Part shown: in pieces, positions 12,649 through 24,838 of the stretch
Layout: every line of letters starts with the position of its first letter
Position numbering within the stretch: the first letter of the stretch is position 1
Assembly (NCBI RefSeq): GCF_024679245.1
Contig: NC_090196.1
Location: 9,946,361 to 10,010,360 of the forward strand
Reading direction: 5' to 3'
DNA: 64,000 bases
Source: Pseudorasbora parva
Lineage: Eukaryota > Chordata > Actinopteri > Cypriniformes > Gobionidae
Notes under the pieces: generated by a model
Databases searched by the model: none
The model's input: the letters and a program-made list of their open reading frames with translations, nothing else
What the model was told of the DNA's origin: nothing
Position numbers and translations under genes: made by a program

Positions 12649-14551
12649 TACTGTATAGTTTTAGAGAAAAGTACAGTCGAATATGCCCCAAATATCAACG
12701 TGCATTCAAATACTTACACTGTCCCATTTTTTCAAAAATTCATAAACAATTTTACTTCATAGGTTTTCTCATTCTGTCATTTGAAATTTGTTCAGAGAGA
12801 CCCTGAATATTACTGTATTTATTTACAAGTATTTTTACTGTATAGTTTTGGAGGAAAGTGCAGTCAAACTCTCCCCAAAATTCATTCAAGCACTTACAGT
12901 CCAATTTTCAAAAATATCATAAATATCTTTCCTTTATAGGTTTGCTCATTCTGTCCTTTGATATTTGTTCAGAGTGACCCTGACTATTACTGTATTTATG
13001 TACAAGTCATTTTACTGTATAGTTTTAGAGAAAAGTACAGTCCAATTTGCCCCAAAATTCATTCAAGCACTTGCACTGTCCAATTTTCAACAATTCATAA
13101 AACTCGTTCCTTTATAGGTTTGCTCATTCTGTCATTTGATATTTGTTTAGAGTGACACTGACTATTACTGTATTTATTTACAAGTAATTTTACTGTATAA
13201 TTTTGGAGAAAAGTACAGTCAAATTCGCCCAAAAATTCATTCAAGCACTTACAGTCCAATTTTCAACAATTCATAAAACTCTTTCCTTTATAGGTTTGCT
13301 CATTCTGTCATTTGATATTTGTTTAGAGTAACACTGACTATTACTGTATTTATTCACAAGTAATTTTACTTAATAATTTTGGAGAAAAGTACAGTCAAAT
13401 TCGCCCAAAAATTCATTCAAGCACTTACAGTCCAATTTTCAAAAATATCATAAAAATCTTTCCTTTATAGGTTTGTTCATTCTGTCATTTGATATTTGTT
13501 TAGAGTGACCCTGACTATTACTGTATGTAGTAACAAGTCATTTTACTGTATAATTTTGGAGAAAAGTACAGTCAAATTCGGCCCAAAATTCATTCAAGAC
13601 TTACAGTGTCCAATTTGCAAAAATTCATAAAACTCGTTTCTTTATAGGTTTGCCCATTCTGCCATTTGATATTTGTTCAAGGGGACCCTGACTATTATTG
13701 TATTTATTTACAAGCCATTTTACTGTATATTTTTGGAGAAAAGGGCAGTCAAACTGCAAATAATCTGTCTATTCAAACACTTACATTGTGTCCAATTTTC
13801 AAAAATTAATAAAAATCTTTCCTTTATAGGTTTGCTCATTCTGTCCTTTGATATTTGTTTAGAGTGACCCCGAATATTACTGTATTTATGTACAAGTCAT
13901 TTTACTGTATAGTTTTCGAGAAAAGTACAGTCGAATATGCTCCAAATATCAACGTGCATTCAAATACTTACAATGTCCCATTTTTTCAAAAATTCATAAA
14001 CAATTTTACTTCATAGGTTTTCTCATTCTGTCATTTGAAATTTGTTCAGAGTGACCCTGAATATTACTGTATTTATTTACAAGTCATTTTGCTGTATAGT
14101 TTTGGAGAAAGGTACAGTCAAATCATCCCCAAAATTCATTCAAACACTTACAGTCCAATTTTCAAAAATATCAGAACAATCTCTCCTTTATAGCGTTGCT
14201 CATTCTGTCATTTGAAATTAATTCAGAGATACACTGACTATTACTGTATTCATTTACAAGTAATTTTACTGTATAATTTTGGAGAAAACTACAGTCAAAT
14301 TTGCCCCAAAATTAATTCAAGCACTTGCACTCTCCAATTTTCAAGAATCCATAAAACTCTTTCCTTTATAGGTTTGCTCATTCTGTCATTTGAAATTTGT
14401 TCAGAGTGACCCTGACTATTACTGTATTTATTTACAAGTCATTTTACTGTATAGTTTTGGAGAAAAGTACAGTCACATTACCCCCCCCAAATTCATTCAA
14501 GCACTTGCACTGTCCAATTTTCAACAATTCATAAAAATCTTTCCTTTATAG

Positions 14552-15255
14552 GTTTGCTCATTCTGTCATTTGATATTTGTTTAAAGTGACCCTGACTATT
14601 ACTGTATTTATTTACAAGTCATTTTGCTGTATAGTTTTGGAGAAAGGTACAGTCAAATCATCCCCAAAATTCATTCAAACACTTACAGTCCAATTTTCAA
14701 AAAATCATAAAAATCTCTCCTTTATAGCTTTGCTCATTCTGTCATTTGATATTTGTTCAGAGATACACTGACTATTACTGTATTTATTTACAAGTAATTT
14801 TACTGTATAGTTTTGGAGAAAACTACAGTCAAATTTGCCCCAAAATTAATTCAAGCATTCTCCAATTTTCAACAATACATAAAACTCTTTCCTTTATAGG
14901 TTTGCTCATTTTGTCATTTGAAATTTGTTCAGAGTGACCCTGACTATTACTGTATTTATTTACAAGTCATTTTACTGTATAGTTTTGGAGAAAAGTACAG
15001 TCACATTACCCCCCAAATTCAATCAAGCACTTGCACTGTCCAATTTTCACCAATTCATAAAACTCTTTCCTTTATATGTTTGCTCATTCTTTCATTTGAT
15101 ATTTGTTTAGAGTGACCCGGACTATTACTGTATTTATTTACAAGTCATTTTACTCTATTGTTTTGGAGAAAAGTACAGTCACATTACCCCCCAAATTCAT
15201 TCAAGCACTTGCACTGTCCAATTTTCAACAATTCATAAAAATCTTTCCTTTATAG
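14552..15255 (+). repeat. Four-monomer higher-order repeat of family A, 704 bp (copy 1)
   Basis: Four monomers of 176, 172, 178 and 178 bp start at 14552, 14728, 14900 and 15078. They are marked by GGTACAGTCAAATCATCCCC, a GAGATACACTGAC type with CTACAGTC, and a CACATTACCCC type. The 172-bp member has lost about 6 bp in AAGCATTCTCC compared with its counterpart at 15,432. This HOR class is confined to the right-hand part of the array. Confidence 0.82.
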
Positions 15256-15965
15256 GTTTGCTCATTCTGTCATTTGATATTTGTTTAAAGTGACCCTGAC
15301 TATTACTGTATTTATTTACAAGTCATTTTGCTGTATAGTTTTGGAGAAAGGTACAGTCAAATCATCCCCAAAATTCATTCAAACACTTACAGTCCAATTT
15401 TCAAAAAATCATAAAAATCTCTCCTTTATAGCTTTGCTCATTCTGTCATTTGATATTTGTTCAGAGATACACTGACTATTACTGTATTTATTTACAAGTA
15501 ATTTTACTGTATAATTTTGGAGAAAACTACAGTCAAATTTGCCCCAAAATTAATTCAAGCACTTGCATTCTCCAATTTTCAACAATCCATAAAACTCTTT
15601 CCTTTATAGGTTTGCTCATTTTGTCATTTGAAATTTGTTCAGAGTGACCCTGACTATTACTGTATTTATTTACAAGTCATTTTACTGTATAGTTTTGGAG
15701 AAAAGTACAGTCACATTACCCCCCAAATTCATTCAAGCACTTGCACTGTCCAATTTTCAACAATTCATAAAACTCTTTCCTTTATAGGTTTGCTCATTCT
15801 TTCATTTGATATTTGTTTAGAGTGACCCTGACTATTACTGTATTTATTTACAAGTCATTTTACTGTATAGTTTTAGAGAAAAGTACAGTCCAATTTGCCC
15901 CAAAATTCATTCAAGCACTTGCACTGTCCAATTTTCAACAATTCATAAAACTCTTTCCTTTATAG
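15256..15965 (+). repeat. Four-monomer higher-order repeat of family A, about 710 bp (copy 2)
   Basis: It repeats the 14,552 unit with monomer starts at 15256, 15432, 15610 and 15788. The fourth monomer is switched to the CAATTTGCCCC type, so the copy is chimeric. A third, partial copy of the first three monomers lies at about 16,855-17,390. Confidence 0.78.
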
Positions 15966-17429
15966 GTTTGCTCATTCTTTCATTTGATATTTCTTTAGAG
16001 TGACCCCGACTATTACTGTATTTATTTACAAGTCATCTTACTGTATAGTTTTGGAGAAAGGTGCAGTCAAACTCTCCCCAAAATTCATTCAAGCACTTAC
16101 AGTCCAATTTTCAAAAATATCATAAAAATCTTTCCTTTATAGGTTTGCTCATTCTGTCCTTTGATATTTGTTCAGAGTGACCCTGACTATTACTGTGTTT
16201 ATGTACAAGTCATTTTACTGTATAGTTTTAGAGAAAAGTACAGTCCAATTTGCCCCAAAATTCATTCAAGCACTTGCACTGTCCAATTTTCAACAATTCA
16301 TAAAACTCTTTCCTTTATAGGTTTGCTCATTCTGTCATTTGATATTTGTTTAGAGTGACCCTGACTATTACTGTATTTATTAACAAGTCATTTTACTGTA
16401 TAGTTTTAGAGAAAAGTACAGTCCAATTTGCCCCAAAATTCATTCAAGCACTTGCACTGTCCAATTTTCAACAATTCATAAAACTCTTTCCTTTATAGGT
16501 TTGCTCATTCTGTCATTTGATATTTCTTTAGAGTGACCCCGACTATTACTGTATTTATTTACAAGTCATCTTACTGTATAGTTTTGGAGAAAAGTACAGT
16601 CAAATTCGTCCAAAAATTATTCAAGCTCTTACACTGTCCAATTTTCTAAAATTAATAAAAATCTTTCCTTTATAGGTTTGCTCATTCTGTCATTTGATTT
16701 TTGTTCAGAGTGACCCTAACTATTACTGTATTTATTTACAAGTCATTTTACTGTATAGTTTTGGAGAAAAGTGCAGTCAAACTGCAAATCTGTCCATTCA
16801 AACACTTACACTGTGTACAATTTTTAGAAATTTATAAAAATCTTTCCTTTATAGGTTTGCTCATTCTGTCATTTGATATTTGTTTAAAGTGACCCTGACT
16901 ATTACTGTATTTATTTACAAGTCATTTTGCTGTATAGTTTTGGAGAAAGGTACAGTCAAATCATCCCCAAAATTCATTCAAACACTTACAGTCCAATTTT
17001 CAAAAAATCATAAAAATCTCTTCTTTATAGCTTTGCTCATTCTGTCATTTGATATTTGTTCAGAGATACACTGACTATTACTGTATTTATTTACAAGTAA
17101 TTTTACTGTACAATTTTGGAGAAAACTACAGTCAAATTTGCCCCAAAATTAATTCAAGCACTTGCACTCTCCAACTTTCAACAATCCATAAAACTCTTTC
17201 CTTTATAGGTTTGCTCATTCTGTCATTTGAAATTTGTTCAGAGTGACCCTGACTATTACTGTATTTATTTACAAGTCATTTTACTGTATAGTTTTGGAGA
17301 AAAGTACAGTCACATTATCCCCCAAATTCATTCAAGCACTTGCACTGTCCAATTTTCAACAATTCATAAAACTCTTTCCTTTATAGGTATGCTCATTCTT
17401 TCATTTGATATTTGTTTAGAGTGACCCGG

Positions 17430-18490
17430 ACTATTGCTGTATTTATTTACAAGTCATTTTACTGTATAGTTTTGGAGAAAAGTACGGTCAAATTCGCCCC
17501 AAAATTCATTCAAGCACTTACACTGTCCAATTTTCAAAAATTCATAAAAATCTTTACTTTATAGGTTTGCCCATTCTGTCATTTGATATTTGTTCAAAGT
17601 GACCCTGACTATTACTGTATTTATTTGATCAGTCATTTATTATACATTATACAGTCATTATACTGTATATTTTTGGAGAAAAGTGCATTCAAACTGCAAA
17701 TAATCCGTCTATTCAAACACTTACATTGTGTCCAATTTTCAAAAAATCATAAAAAACTTTCCTTTATAGGTTCGCCAATTCTGTCATTTGATTTTTGTTC
17801 AGAGTGACCCTGACTATTACTGTATTTTTTTACAAGTCATTTTACTATATTTTTGGAGAAAAGGGCAGTCAAACTGCAAATAATCTGTTTATTCAAACAC
17901 TTACATTGTGTCTAATTTTCAAAAATTAATAAAAATCTTTCCTTTATATGTTTGCTCATTCTGTCATTTGATATTTGTTTAGAGTGACCCCAAATATTAC
18001 TGTATTTATGTACAAGTCATTTTACTGTATAGTTTTAGAGAAAAGTATAGTCAAACTCTCCCCAATATTCATTCAAGCACTTACAGTCCACTTAAAATTT
18101 ACAAGTAATTATGCTGTAGTTTTGGAAAAAAGTACAGTCAAATTTGCCTCAAAAGTAATTCTGTCCTTTGATAATTGTTCAGAGTGACACTGACTAATAC
18201 TGTATTTATTTACAAGTCATTTTACTGTATAGTTTTGGAGAAAAGTACAGTCAAATTCTCCCCAAAATTCATTCAAGCACTTCCACTGTCCAATTTTCAA
18301 AAATCCATAAAAATCTTTTCTTTATAGGTTTGCTCATTCTGTCATTTGATATTTGTTCAGAGTGACACTGACCATTAATGTATTTATTAACAAGTCATTT
18401 TACTGTATATTTGTGAAGAAAAGTACAGTCAAACTTACCCCAAAAACCACTTAAGGAATTAAAGTCCCATTTTCAAAAAATCATAAAAAA
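17430..18490 (+). repeat. Degenerate edge of the family A array
   Basis: Monomers here are more diverged and rearranged than in the interior. One, near 17,583-17,790, has an expanded middle with a TATACATTATACAG-like insertion around 17,640. Another, near 18,060-18,180, joins pieces of two monomers around TCCACTTAAAATTTACAAG. Decay at array edges is usual for satellites homogenised by unequal exchange. The block ends at an orientation switch. Confidence 0.8.
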
Positions 18491-19204
18491 CTTTTCTCCA
18501 AAAATATACAGTAAAATGACTTGTAAATAAATACAGTAATAGTCAGGGTCACTATGAACAAATATCAAATGACGAAATGAGCAAACCTATAAAGTAAAAA
18601 AATAATAATGATTTTTTGAAAATTGAACAGTGTTTGATTTCACTTTAGGGTGAGTTTGACTGTACTTTTATCTAAAACTGTACACTACAATGACTTGTAA
18701 TGATCATTCTGAACAGAAATCAAGGGAAAAAACGTAGAAACAAATAAGGAAAGATGTTTATGCGTATTTGAATATTTTGGATGGTGTAAAATGATTTTTG
18801 GGGCGAGTTTGACTGTACTTTTCTCCAAAACTATCCGATAAAAGGACTGAAAACATAATACAGTAATAGTCAGGGTCACTCTGATCAAATATCAAATGAC
18901 AGTATCAGCAAAGCTATAAAGGAAAGATTTTTATGAATTTTTGAAAATTGGACTGTAAGTGCTTGAATTAATTTTGGGGAGAGTTTGATTGCACTTTTCT
19001 TCAAACTATACAGTAAACTTACTTGTAAATAAATACAGTAATAGTCAGGGTCACTCTGAACAAATATCAAATGACTGAATGAGCAAAAGTATAAAGGAAA
19101 TATTTTTATGAATTTTTGAAAATTAGACACAGTGTAAGTGTTTGAATAGATTGATTTTAACAGTAAAATGAATTGTAAATAAAAACAGTAATAGTCAGAG
19201 TCAC
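18491..19204 (-). repeat. Inverted, degenerate family A monomers
   Basis: From CTTTTCTCCAAAAATATACA at 18,491 the sequence is family A on the opposite strand, for example TGACTTGTAAATAAATACAG and GTCAGGGTCAC. It holds about four diverged monomers, one of them strongly decayed around 18,690-18,800. At the switch, CTTT fits both the outgoing + strand monomer (AAAAAACTTTCC elsewhere) and the incoming - strand one, so the junction shows about 4 bp of microhomology. Family B begins at about 19,205. Confidence 0.92.
19057..19150 (-). repeat. Left arm of the inverted A monomer pair flanking the B-C-B block
   Basis: Its reverse complement matches 29,834-29,927 over 94 bp with no gap and 4 mismatches (90/94). 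Both arms share CATTCAGTC where the family A monomers I read elsewhere have CATTCTGTC, CATTCTTTC or similar, plus ACTGTGTC and an ATTTCCTTTAT tail. They therefore look like the same monomer lineage in opposite orientation. Confidence 0.85.
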
Positions 19205-19280
19205 CAATAGACTCCTCATGTTTCATCAGTAGTTCAAGTATAAACTTTTGAACTAATTTTTGGTCAAATAGTCTTTGAAC

Positions 19281-19387
<107 letters not shown>

Positions 19388-19740
19388 TTAAATACTTTCT
19401 GTATTTTCATCAGTAAATCAAATGTCTTGTTGAAAAAAAAAATCTGACTCTAGATTCTACGAACTTGATTTTCTATGCATAACAATTAGACTCTTTATAT
19501 TTTGTCAGTAGTTCAGGGATGACTTTTTGGAAGAAAAAAAAATGCTGACCCTGAATCCTATAAACTTGAACTTTCTATTTTAAATTTAAATTTCACACTT
19601 GAACAACTGATATTGTGTAATAACAGAATCATGAGTAGTTCAAGTGTGAAATTTTGAATACATTTTTTTTGTGGAAAAAAACCCCCAAAACAATCTGACC
19701 CTGGATTCCGTGAACTTGAACTTTCTATTTATACCAATAG

Positions 19741-20761
19741 ACTCCTTCTGTTGTTTCATACGTAGTTCAAGATTTAAGTTTTGAATTTATTTTTACCAGA
19801 GTGATTGAACTTGAACTTTCTATATAAACATTAGTTTATATCAAAAGTTCAAGTTCAAACACTCTGGTAAAAATAAATTCAAAACTTAAATCTTGAACTA
19901 CGTATCAACCTTGTACTATCCTAGAATACATCATTCAAGGATGAACTTTTGAACTTATTTTTGACTAAGAGTATTTGAACTTGAACTTTCTATATAAGAA
20001 TAGATTACTTTGTTGTTTCATCTGAAGGATGACTTTTTTTGAAAAATAAAAATTCTGACCCTCTATCCTATGAACTTGAACTTTCTATACATAGTAATAG
20101 ATTCATCAGTAGTTCAAGTGTGAAATTTTGAATACATTTTTTGGCCAAGGAGTGTTTGAACTTTAAATGTATGAACTCGCTTATGGCTTTATGGTGTTTC
20201 TTCAGAAGTTCAAACATGACTTTTTGAAACAAAACAATCTGAGCCTGGATTCTGTGAACTTGAACTTTCCATGCATACCCATATGAACTTGAACTTTCTA
20301 TATATACTAATAGATTCTGTAGTTCAAGGATGAACTTTTGAATTTATTTTTTGCATAAGAGTATTTGAACTTGAACTTTCTATATACGTATAGATTCCTA
20401 TAAGGAAATAATTCAATCAGTAGTTGAAGGATGACTTTAAAAAAAGAAAAAAAGAAATCTGACCCTGGATCCTATGAACTTGAACTTTCTATACATAAAC
20501 AATAGACTCCTTATATTTCATCAGTAGTTCAAGTATGAGCATTGAACTTAATTTTTCCCAAACAGTCTATGAACTGGAACTTTCTTTACAGAGTAATTAA
20601 TTTATCAGTAGTTCAAGTGTGAAATAATTTTGAATACATTTTTGGCCAAGGAGTCTTTGATCTTCAAATGTATAAATGGTGACCTGAATGGTGACCTTTT
20701 TTGAAAAATAAAAATTTTGACCCTGGATCCTATGAACTTGAACTTTCTATGCATACCAATA
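19741..20761 (+). repeat. Family B higher-order unit, copy 1 (about 1,021 bp, carries an extra inverted segment)
   Basis: It starts at ACTCCTTCTGTTGTTTCATA and matches the sequence beginning at 20,762. The offset is 1,021 bp at the start, but 934-944 bp from about 19,930 onward. The difference of about 84 bp corresponds to the right arm of the palindrome at 19,758-19,905. Landmarks include the rare GAGCCTGGATTCTGTGAAC, at 20,241 in this copy and 21,185 in the next. Confidence 0.8.
19758..19905. repeat. 148-bp near-perfect palindrome in family B
   Basis: The arms begin ATACGTAGTTCAAG and end CTTGAACTACGTAT. They are symmetric about 19,831/19,832 with a loop of about 4 nt, and only a few mismatches are visible in arms of about 72 bp. 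The arms contain one family B subunit (AAGTTTTGAATTTATTTTTACCAG region) and its reverse complement. The equivalent site in the sibling unit near 20,780-20,860 lacks the second arm, so this looks like a local inverted duplication. Confidence 0.9.
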
Positions 20762-21460
20762 GACTCCTTCTGTTGTTTCATACGTAGTTTATGAATGAAG
20801 TTTTGAATTTATTTTTACCAGAGTGTTTGAACTTGAACTTGATTAGTATATATACTAATAGATTCCATCATTCAAGGATGAATTTTTGAACTTATTTTTG
20901 ACTAAGAGTATTTGAACTTGAACTTTCTATATGCAAATAGATTCCTTCTGTTGTTTCATCAGTAGTTGAAGGATGACTTTTTTTGAAAAATAAAAATTCT
21001 GACCCTCGACCCTATAAACTTGAACTTTCTATACATTGTAATAGATTCATCATTAGTTCAAGTGTGAACTTTTGAATAAATTTTTTTGCCAAGGATTGTT
21101 TGAACTTTAAATGTATAAACTCACTTTTCGCTTTATGGTGTTTCTTAAGAAGTTCAAACATGACTTTTTGAAACAAAACAATCTGAGCCTGGATTCTGTG
21201 AACTTGAACTTTCCATGCATACCCATATGAACTTGAACTTTCTATATAAACGGATACATTCTGTAGTTCAAGGGTGAACTTTTGAACTTGTTTTTTGCAT
21301 AAGAGTATTTGAACTTGAACTTTCTATATACGTATAGATTCCTATAAGAAATAGATTCCATCAGTAGTTGAAGGATGACTTTTTTGGAAAAAAAAGAAAT
21401 CTGACCCTGGATCCGATAAACTTGAACTTTCTATACATAAACAATAGACTCCTTATATTA
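20762..21460 (+). repeat. Family B higher-order unit, copy 2 (partial)
   Basis: It matches 19,741 onward without the palindromic right arm. It breaks off after ACAATAGACTCCTTATATT, the same sequence that in copy 1 (near 20,500) continues into further family B. Confidence 0.78.
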
Positions 21461-21495
21461 TAATATTATAATTATTATTATCCTTATATTATAAA
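21461..21495. other. AT-rich junction between families B and C
   Basis: A short stretch made of TATTATAA-like pieces with a duplicated TCCTTATATTATAA motif separates the last family B unit from the first family C subunit. It may be a slippage scar at the insertion or recombination point. Confidence 0.6.
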
Positions 21496-24443
21496 CCATT
21501 GCACAGGGTATTCAATGCAATGCAAAAACACCTACTCTCAGTGTACAGCGACTTAAATGCAATGCATTAGAAACCACAAATTTCTTGAATGCAGCAAACG
21601 TTTTTGTATTTTGCAAAAGTCTTCTATTGCACAAGTTTTTTCGCATGCAATGCAAAAGCACTTATTGCACCGTGAATTCTTATATGCAAAGCAAACGCGC
21701 TAATATCTTCATTGCACGAGATCTATGCAATGCAAAGACACTATCTCTTCAGTGCAATGTGAGTTTTTTAAGCAATGCAATGCAGAAGCAATAATCTCCT
21801 CATTGCACAAGTTTTTTTGCATGCAATGCAATGCAGAATAACTAATCTTATTGCACAAGGTTTTTCGTATGCAATGCAATGCATTGCGAAAGCACTTATC
21901 TCATCATTCCATCGCGAATTCTAACATGCCACACAAAACCGCTATTAACTTCACTGCACGAGATCTATGCAATGCAAAGACACTGGCTCTTCGGTGCAAT
22001 GCGAGTTTTTATGCAATGCGATGCAAAAGCAATAATCTCCTCATTGCACAAGTTTTTTTTCCATGCAATGCAATGCAGAATAAACTAATCTTATTGCACA
22101 AGTTTTTCCGTATTCAATGCAATGCAAAAACACCTACTCTCAATGCACAGCGACTTAAATGCAATGCAATAGAAACCACTAATTTCTAAAATGGACAAAA
22201 TGTTATTGATGCAATGCATGCAAAAGTCTTCTATGCACGAATTTTTCGTATGCAATACAATGCAAAAGCAATAATCTCCTCATTGCTCAAGTTTTTGCAT
22301 GCAATGCAATGCAGAATAAATAATCTTATTGCACAAGGTTTTTTTGTGTTCAATGCAATGCAAAAACACCTACTCTCATTGCACAGCGACTTAAATGAAA
22401 CCACTAATTTCTTGAATGCAAAAATGTTTTTTGAATGCAATGCATGCAAATGTCTTCTATGCACGATTTTTTTCGTATGCAATGCAAACAAAAGCACTTA
22501 TCTCTTTATTGCACCGCGAATTCTTATATGGAAAGCATAAGCGCTTATATCTTCATTGCACGAAATCTATGCAATGCAAAGACACTGGCTCTTCGGTGCA
22601 ATAAGAGTTTTTATGCAATGCGATGCAAAAGCAGTAATCTCCTCATTGCACAAGTTTTTTTTGCATGCAATGCAATGCAGAATAACTAATCTTATTGCAC
22701 AAGGTTTTTCGTATTCAATGCATTGCAAAAACACCTACTCTCAGTGCACAGCGACTTAAATGCAATGCATTAGAAACCACTATTTTCCTGAATGAACAAA
22801 ACGTTTTTGTATGCAATGCATGCAAAAGTCTTCTATGCACGAGTTTTTTCGTATGCAATGCAATGCAATGCAAGAGCAATCTTCTTTTTATTGCACTGCG
22901 AATTCTAATATGGAACACAAAAGCGCTATTAACTTCATTGCACGAGATCTACGCAATGCAAAGACACTGGCTCTTTGCTGCAATGCGAGTTTTTCATGTT
23001 ATGCAAAAGCAATAATCTCCTCATTGCACAAGTTTTTTTGCATGCAATGCAATAACGAATAACTAATCTTATTGCACAAGGTTTTTCGTATTCAATGCAA
23101 TGCAAAAACACCTACTCTCATTGCACAGCGACTTAAATGAAACCACTAATTTCTTGAATGCAAAAATGGTTTTTGAATGCAATGCATGCAAATGTCTTCT
23201 ATGCACGATTTTTTTCGTATGCAATGCAAACAAAAGCACTTATCTCTTTATTGCACCGCGAATTCTTATATGGAAGCATAAGCGCTTTATATCTTCATTG
23301 CACGAAATCTATGCAATGCAAAGACACTGGCTCTTCGGTGCAATAAGAGTTTTTTATGCAATGCAATGCAAAAGCAATAATCTCCTCATTGCACAAGTTT
23401 TTTTGCATGCAATGCAATGCAGAAAAACTAATCTTATTGCACAAGGTTTTTCGTATTCAATGCATTGCAAAAACACCTACTCTCAGTGCACAGCGACTTA
23501 AATGCAATGCATTAGAAACCACTAATTTCTTGAATGCAAAAAAGTTTTTTGAATGCAGTGCATGCAAATGTCTTCTATGCACGAGTTTTTTTAGTATGCA
23601 ATGCAATGCAAAAGCACTCTTCTCTTTATTGCACCGCGAATTCTAATATCGAACACAAAACCTCTATTAACTTCATTGCACGAGATCTACGCAATGCAAA
23701 GAGACTGGCTCTTTGCTGCAAAGCGAGTTTTTTATGCAATGCAAAAGCAATAATCTCCTCATTGCACAAGTTTTTTTGCATGCAATGCAATGCCGAATAA
23801 CTAATCTTATTGCACAAGGTTTTTCGTATTCTATGCAATGCAAAAACACCTACTCTCATTGCACAGCGACTTAAATGAAACCACTAATTTCTTGAATGCA
23901 AAAATGGTTTTTGAATGCAATGCATACAAATGTCTTCTATGCACGATTTTTTTTTGTATGCAATGCAAACAAAAGCACTTATCTCTTTATTGCACCGCGA
24001 ATTCTTATATGGAAAGCATAGAGCTTATATCTTCATTGCACGAAATCTATGCAATGCAAAGACACTGGCTCTTCGGTGCAATAAGAGTTTTTTATGCAAT
24101 GCAATGCAAAAGCAATAATCTCCTCATTGCACAAGTTTTTTTGCATGCAATGCAATGCAAAATAACTAATCTTATTGCACAAGGATTTTGGTATTCAATG
24201 CATTGCAAAAAAACACCTACTCTCAATGCACAGCGACTTAAATGCAATGCATTAGAAACCACTAATTTCTTGAATGAACAAAATGTTTTTGTATGCAATG
24301 CATGCAAAAGTCTTCTATGCACGAGGTTTTTCGTATGCAATGCAATGCAATGCAAAACAATCTTGCTTTATTGCACCGCAACTTCTAATATGGAAAGCAT
24401 AGGCGTTATATCTTCATTGCACGAAATCTATGCAAGGCAAAAA

Positions 24444-24838
24444 CACTGGCTCTTCGGTGCAATGCGAGTTTTTTAAGCAATGCAACGCAAAAGCAATGAT
24501 CTCTTCATTGCACAAGTTTTTTTGCATGCAATGCAATGCAGAATAAACTAATTTTATTGCACAAGTTTTTCCGTATTCAATGCAATGCAAAAACACATAC
24601 TCTCAATGCACAGCGACTTAAATGCAATGCAATAGAAACCACTAATTTCTTGAATGAACAAAATGTTTTTGTATGCAATGAATGCAAAAGTCTTCTATGC
24701 ACGAGTTTTTTAGTATGCAATAAAATGCAAAAGCAATAATCTCCTTATTGCACAAGTTTTTTTGCATGCAATGCAATGCAGAATAACTAATCTTATTGCA
24801 CAAGGTTTTTCGTATTCAATGCATTGCAAAAACACCTA
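24444..24838 (+). repeat. Family C internal duplication, partner at +1,612 bp
   Basis: It aligns with 26,056-26,450 at offset 1,612. It includes private variants such as AAGCAATGCAACGC, GTATGCAATGAATGC and GCAATAAAATGC. This shows that multi-unit blocks, not only single units, were duplicated in C. Confidence 0.8.

Larger units (their letters stand above)
1..18490 (+). repeat. Family A satellite array, about 178-bp monomers (first segment)
   Basis: Head-to-tail monomers mostly 176-189 bp long, e.g. 2470-2647 and 2648-2825, both 178 bp. Landmarks in order within a monomer are GTTTGCTCATTCTGTC, TTGATATTTGTT, GTGACCCTGACTATTACTG, ACAAGTCATTTTACTGTA, GGAGAAAAGTACAGTC, CATTCAAGCACTTACACTG, and a closing TTCCTTTATAG. 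Several diverged monomer types are interspersed: GCAAATAATCTG, CGTGCATTCAAA, AAATTGAATTC, AAGTAATTCAAGCAAG, GCCCCAATATTAATTG, GTATGTAGTAACAAG and CACATTACCCC. No gene lies inside. Because 178 is not a multiple of 3, the reading frame shifts at every monomer. I do not recognise the family and it is not primate alpha satellite. The segment is the left part of a structure repeated at 45,267. Confidence 0.97.

Noticed and set aside
674..18187. Dozens of 60-81-codon open frames in family A with a common peptide pattern (FVQ..DYYCIY..LLY)
   Set aside because: Those I checked start at TTG, not ATG. Each ends within one monomer, overlaps the next by about 26 nt in a different frame, and is absent from several monomer types. 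They follow from one satellite sequence being copied. A substitution-pattern test would be needed to revive the idea.
1..18490. Primate alpha satellite or Arabidopsis 178/180-bp centromere repeat, suggested by the monomer length
   Set aside because: Only the length is similar. None of the landmark sequences of those families appear.
18685..19226. Minus-strand open frames of 67 and 113 codons
   Set aside because: They are the inverted family A monomers and encode the same pattern as the + strand satellite frames. The longer one runs through a monomer boundary only because of small indels.
23838..24476. 212-codon open frame in family C (and others of 60-133 codons on both strands)
   Set aside because: The translation is Cys/Asn/Ala/Met/Gln periodicity from ATGCAATGC repeats, open on both strands and broken in neighbouring units. 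It has no domain and no splice or promoter context.
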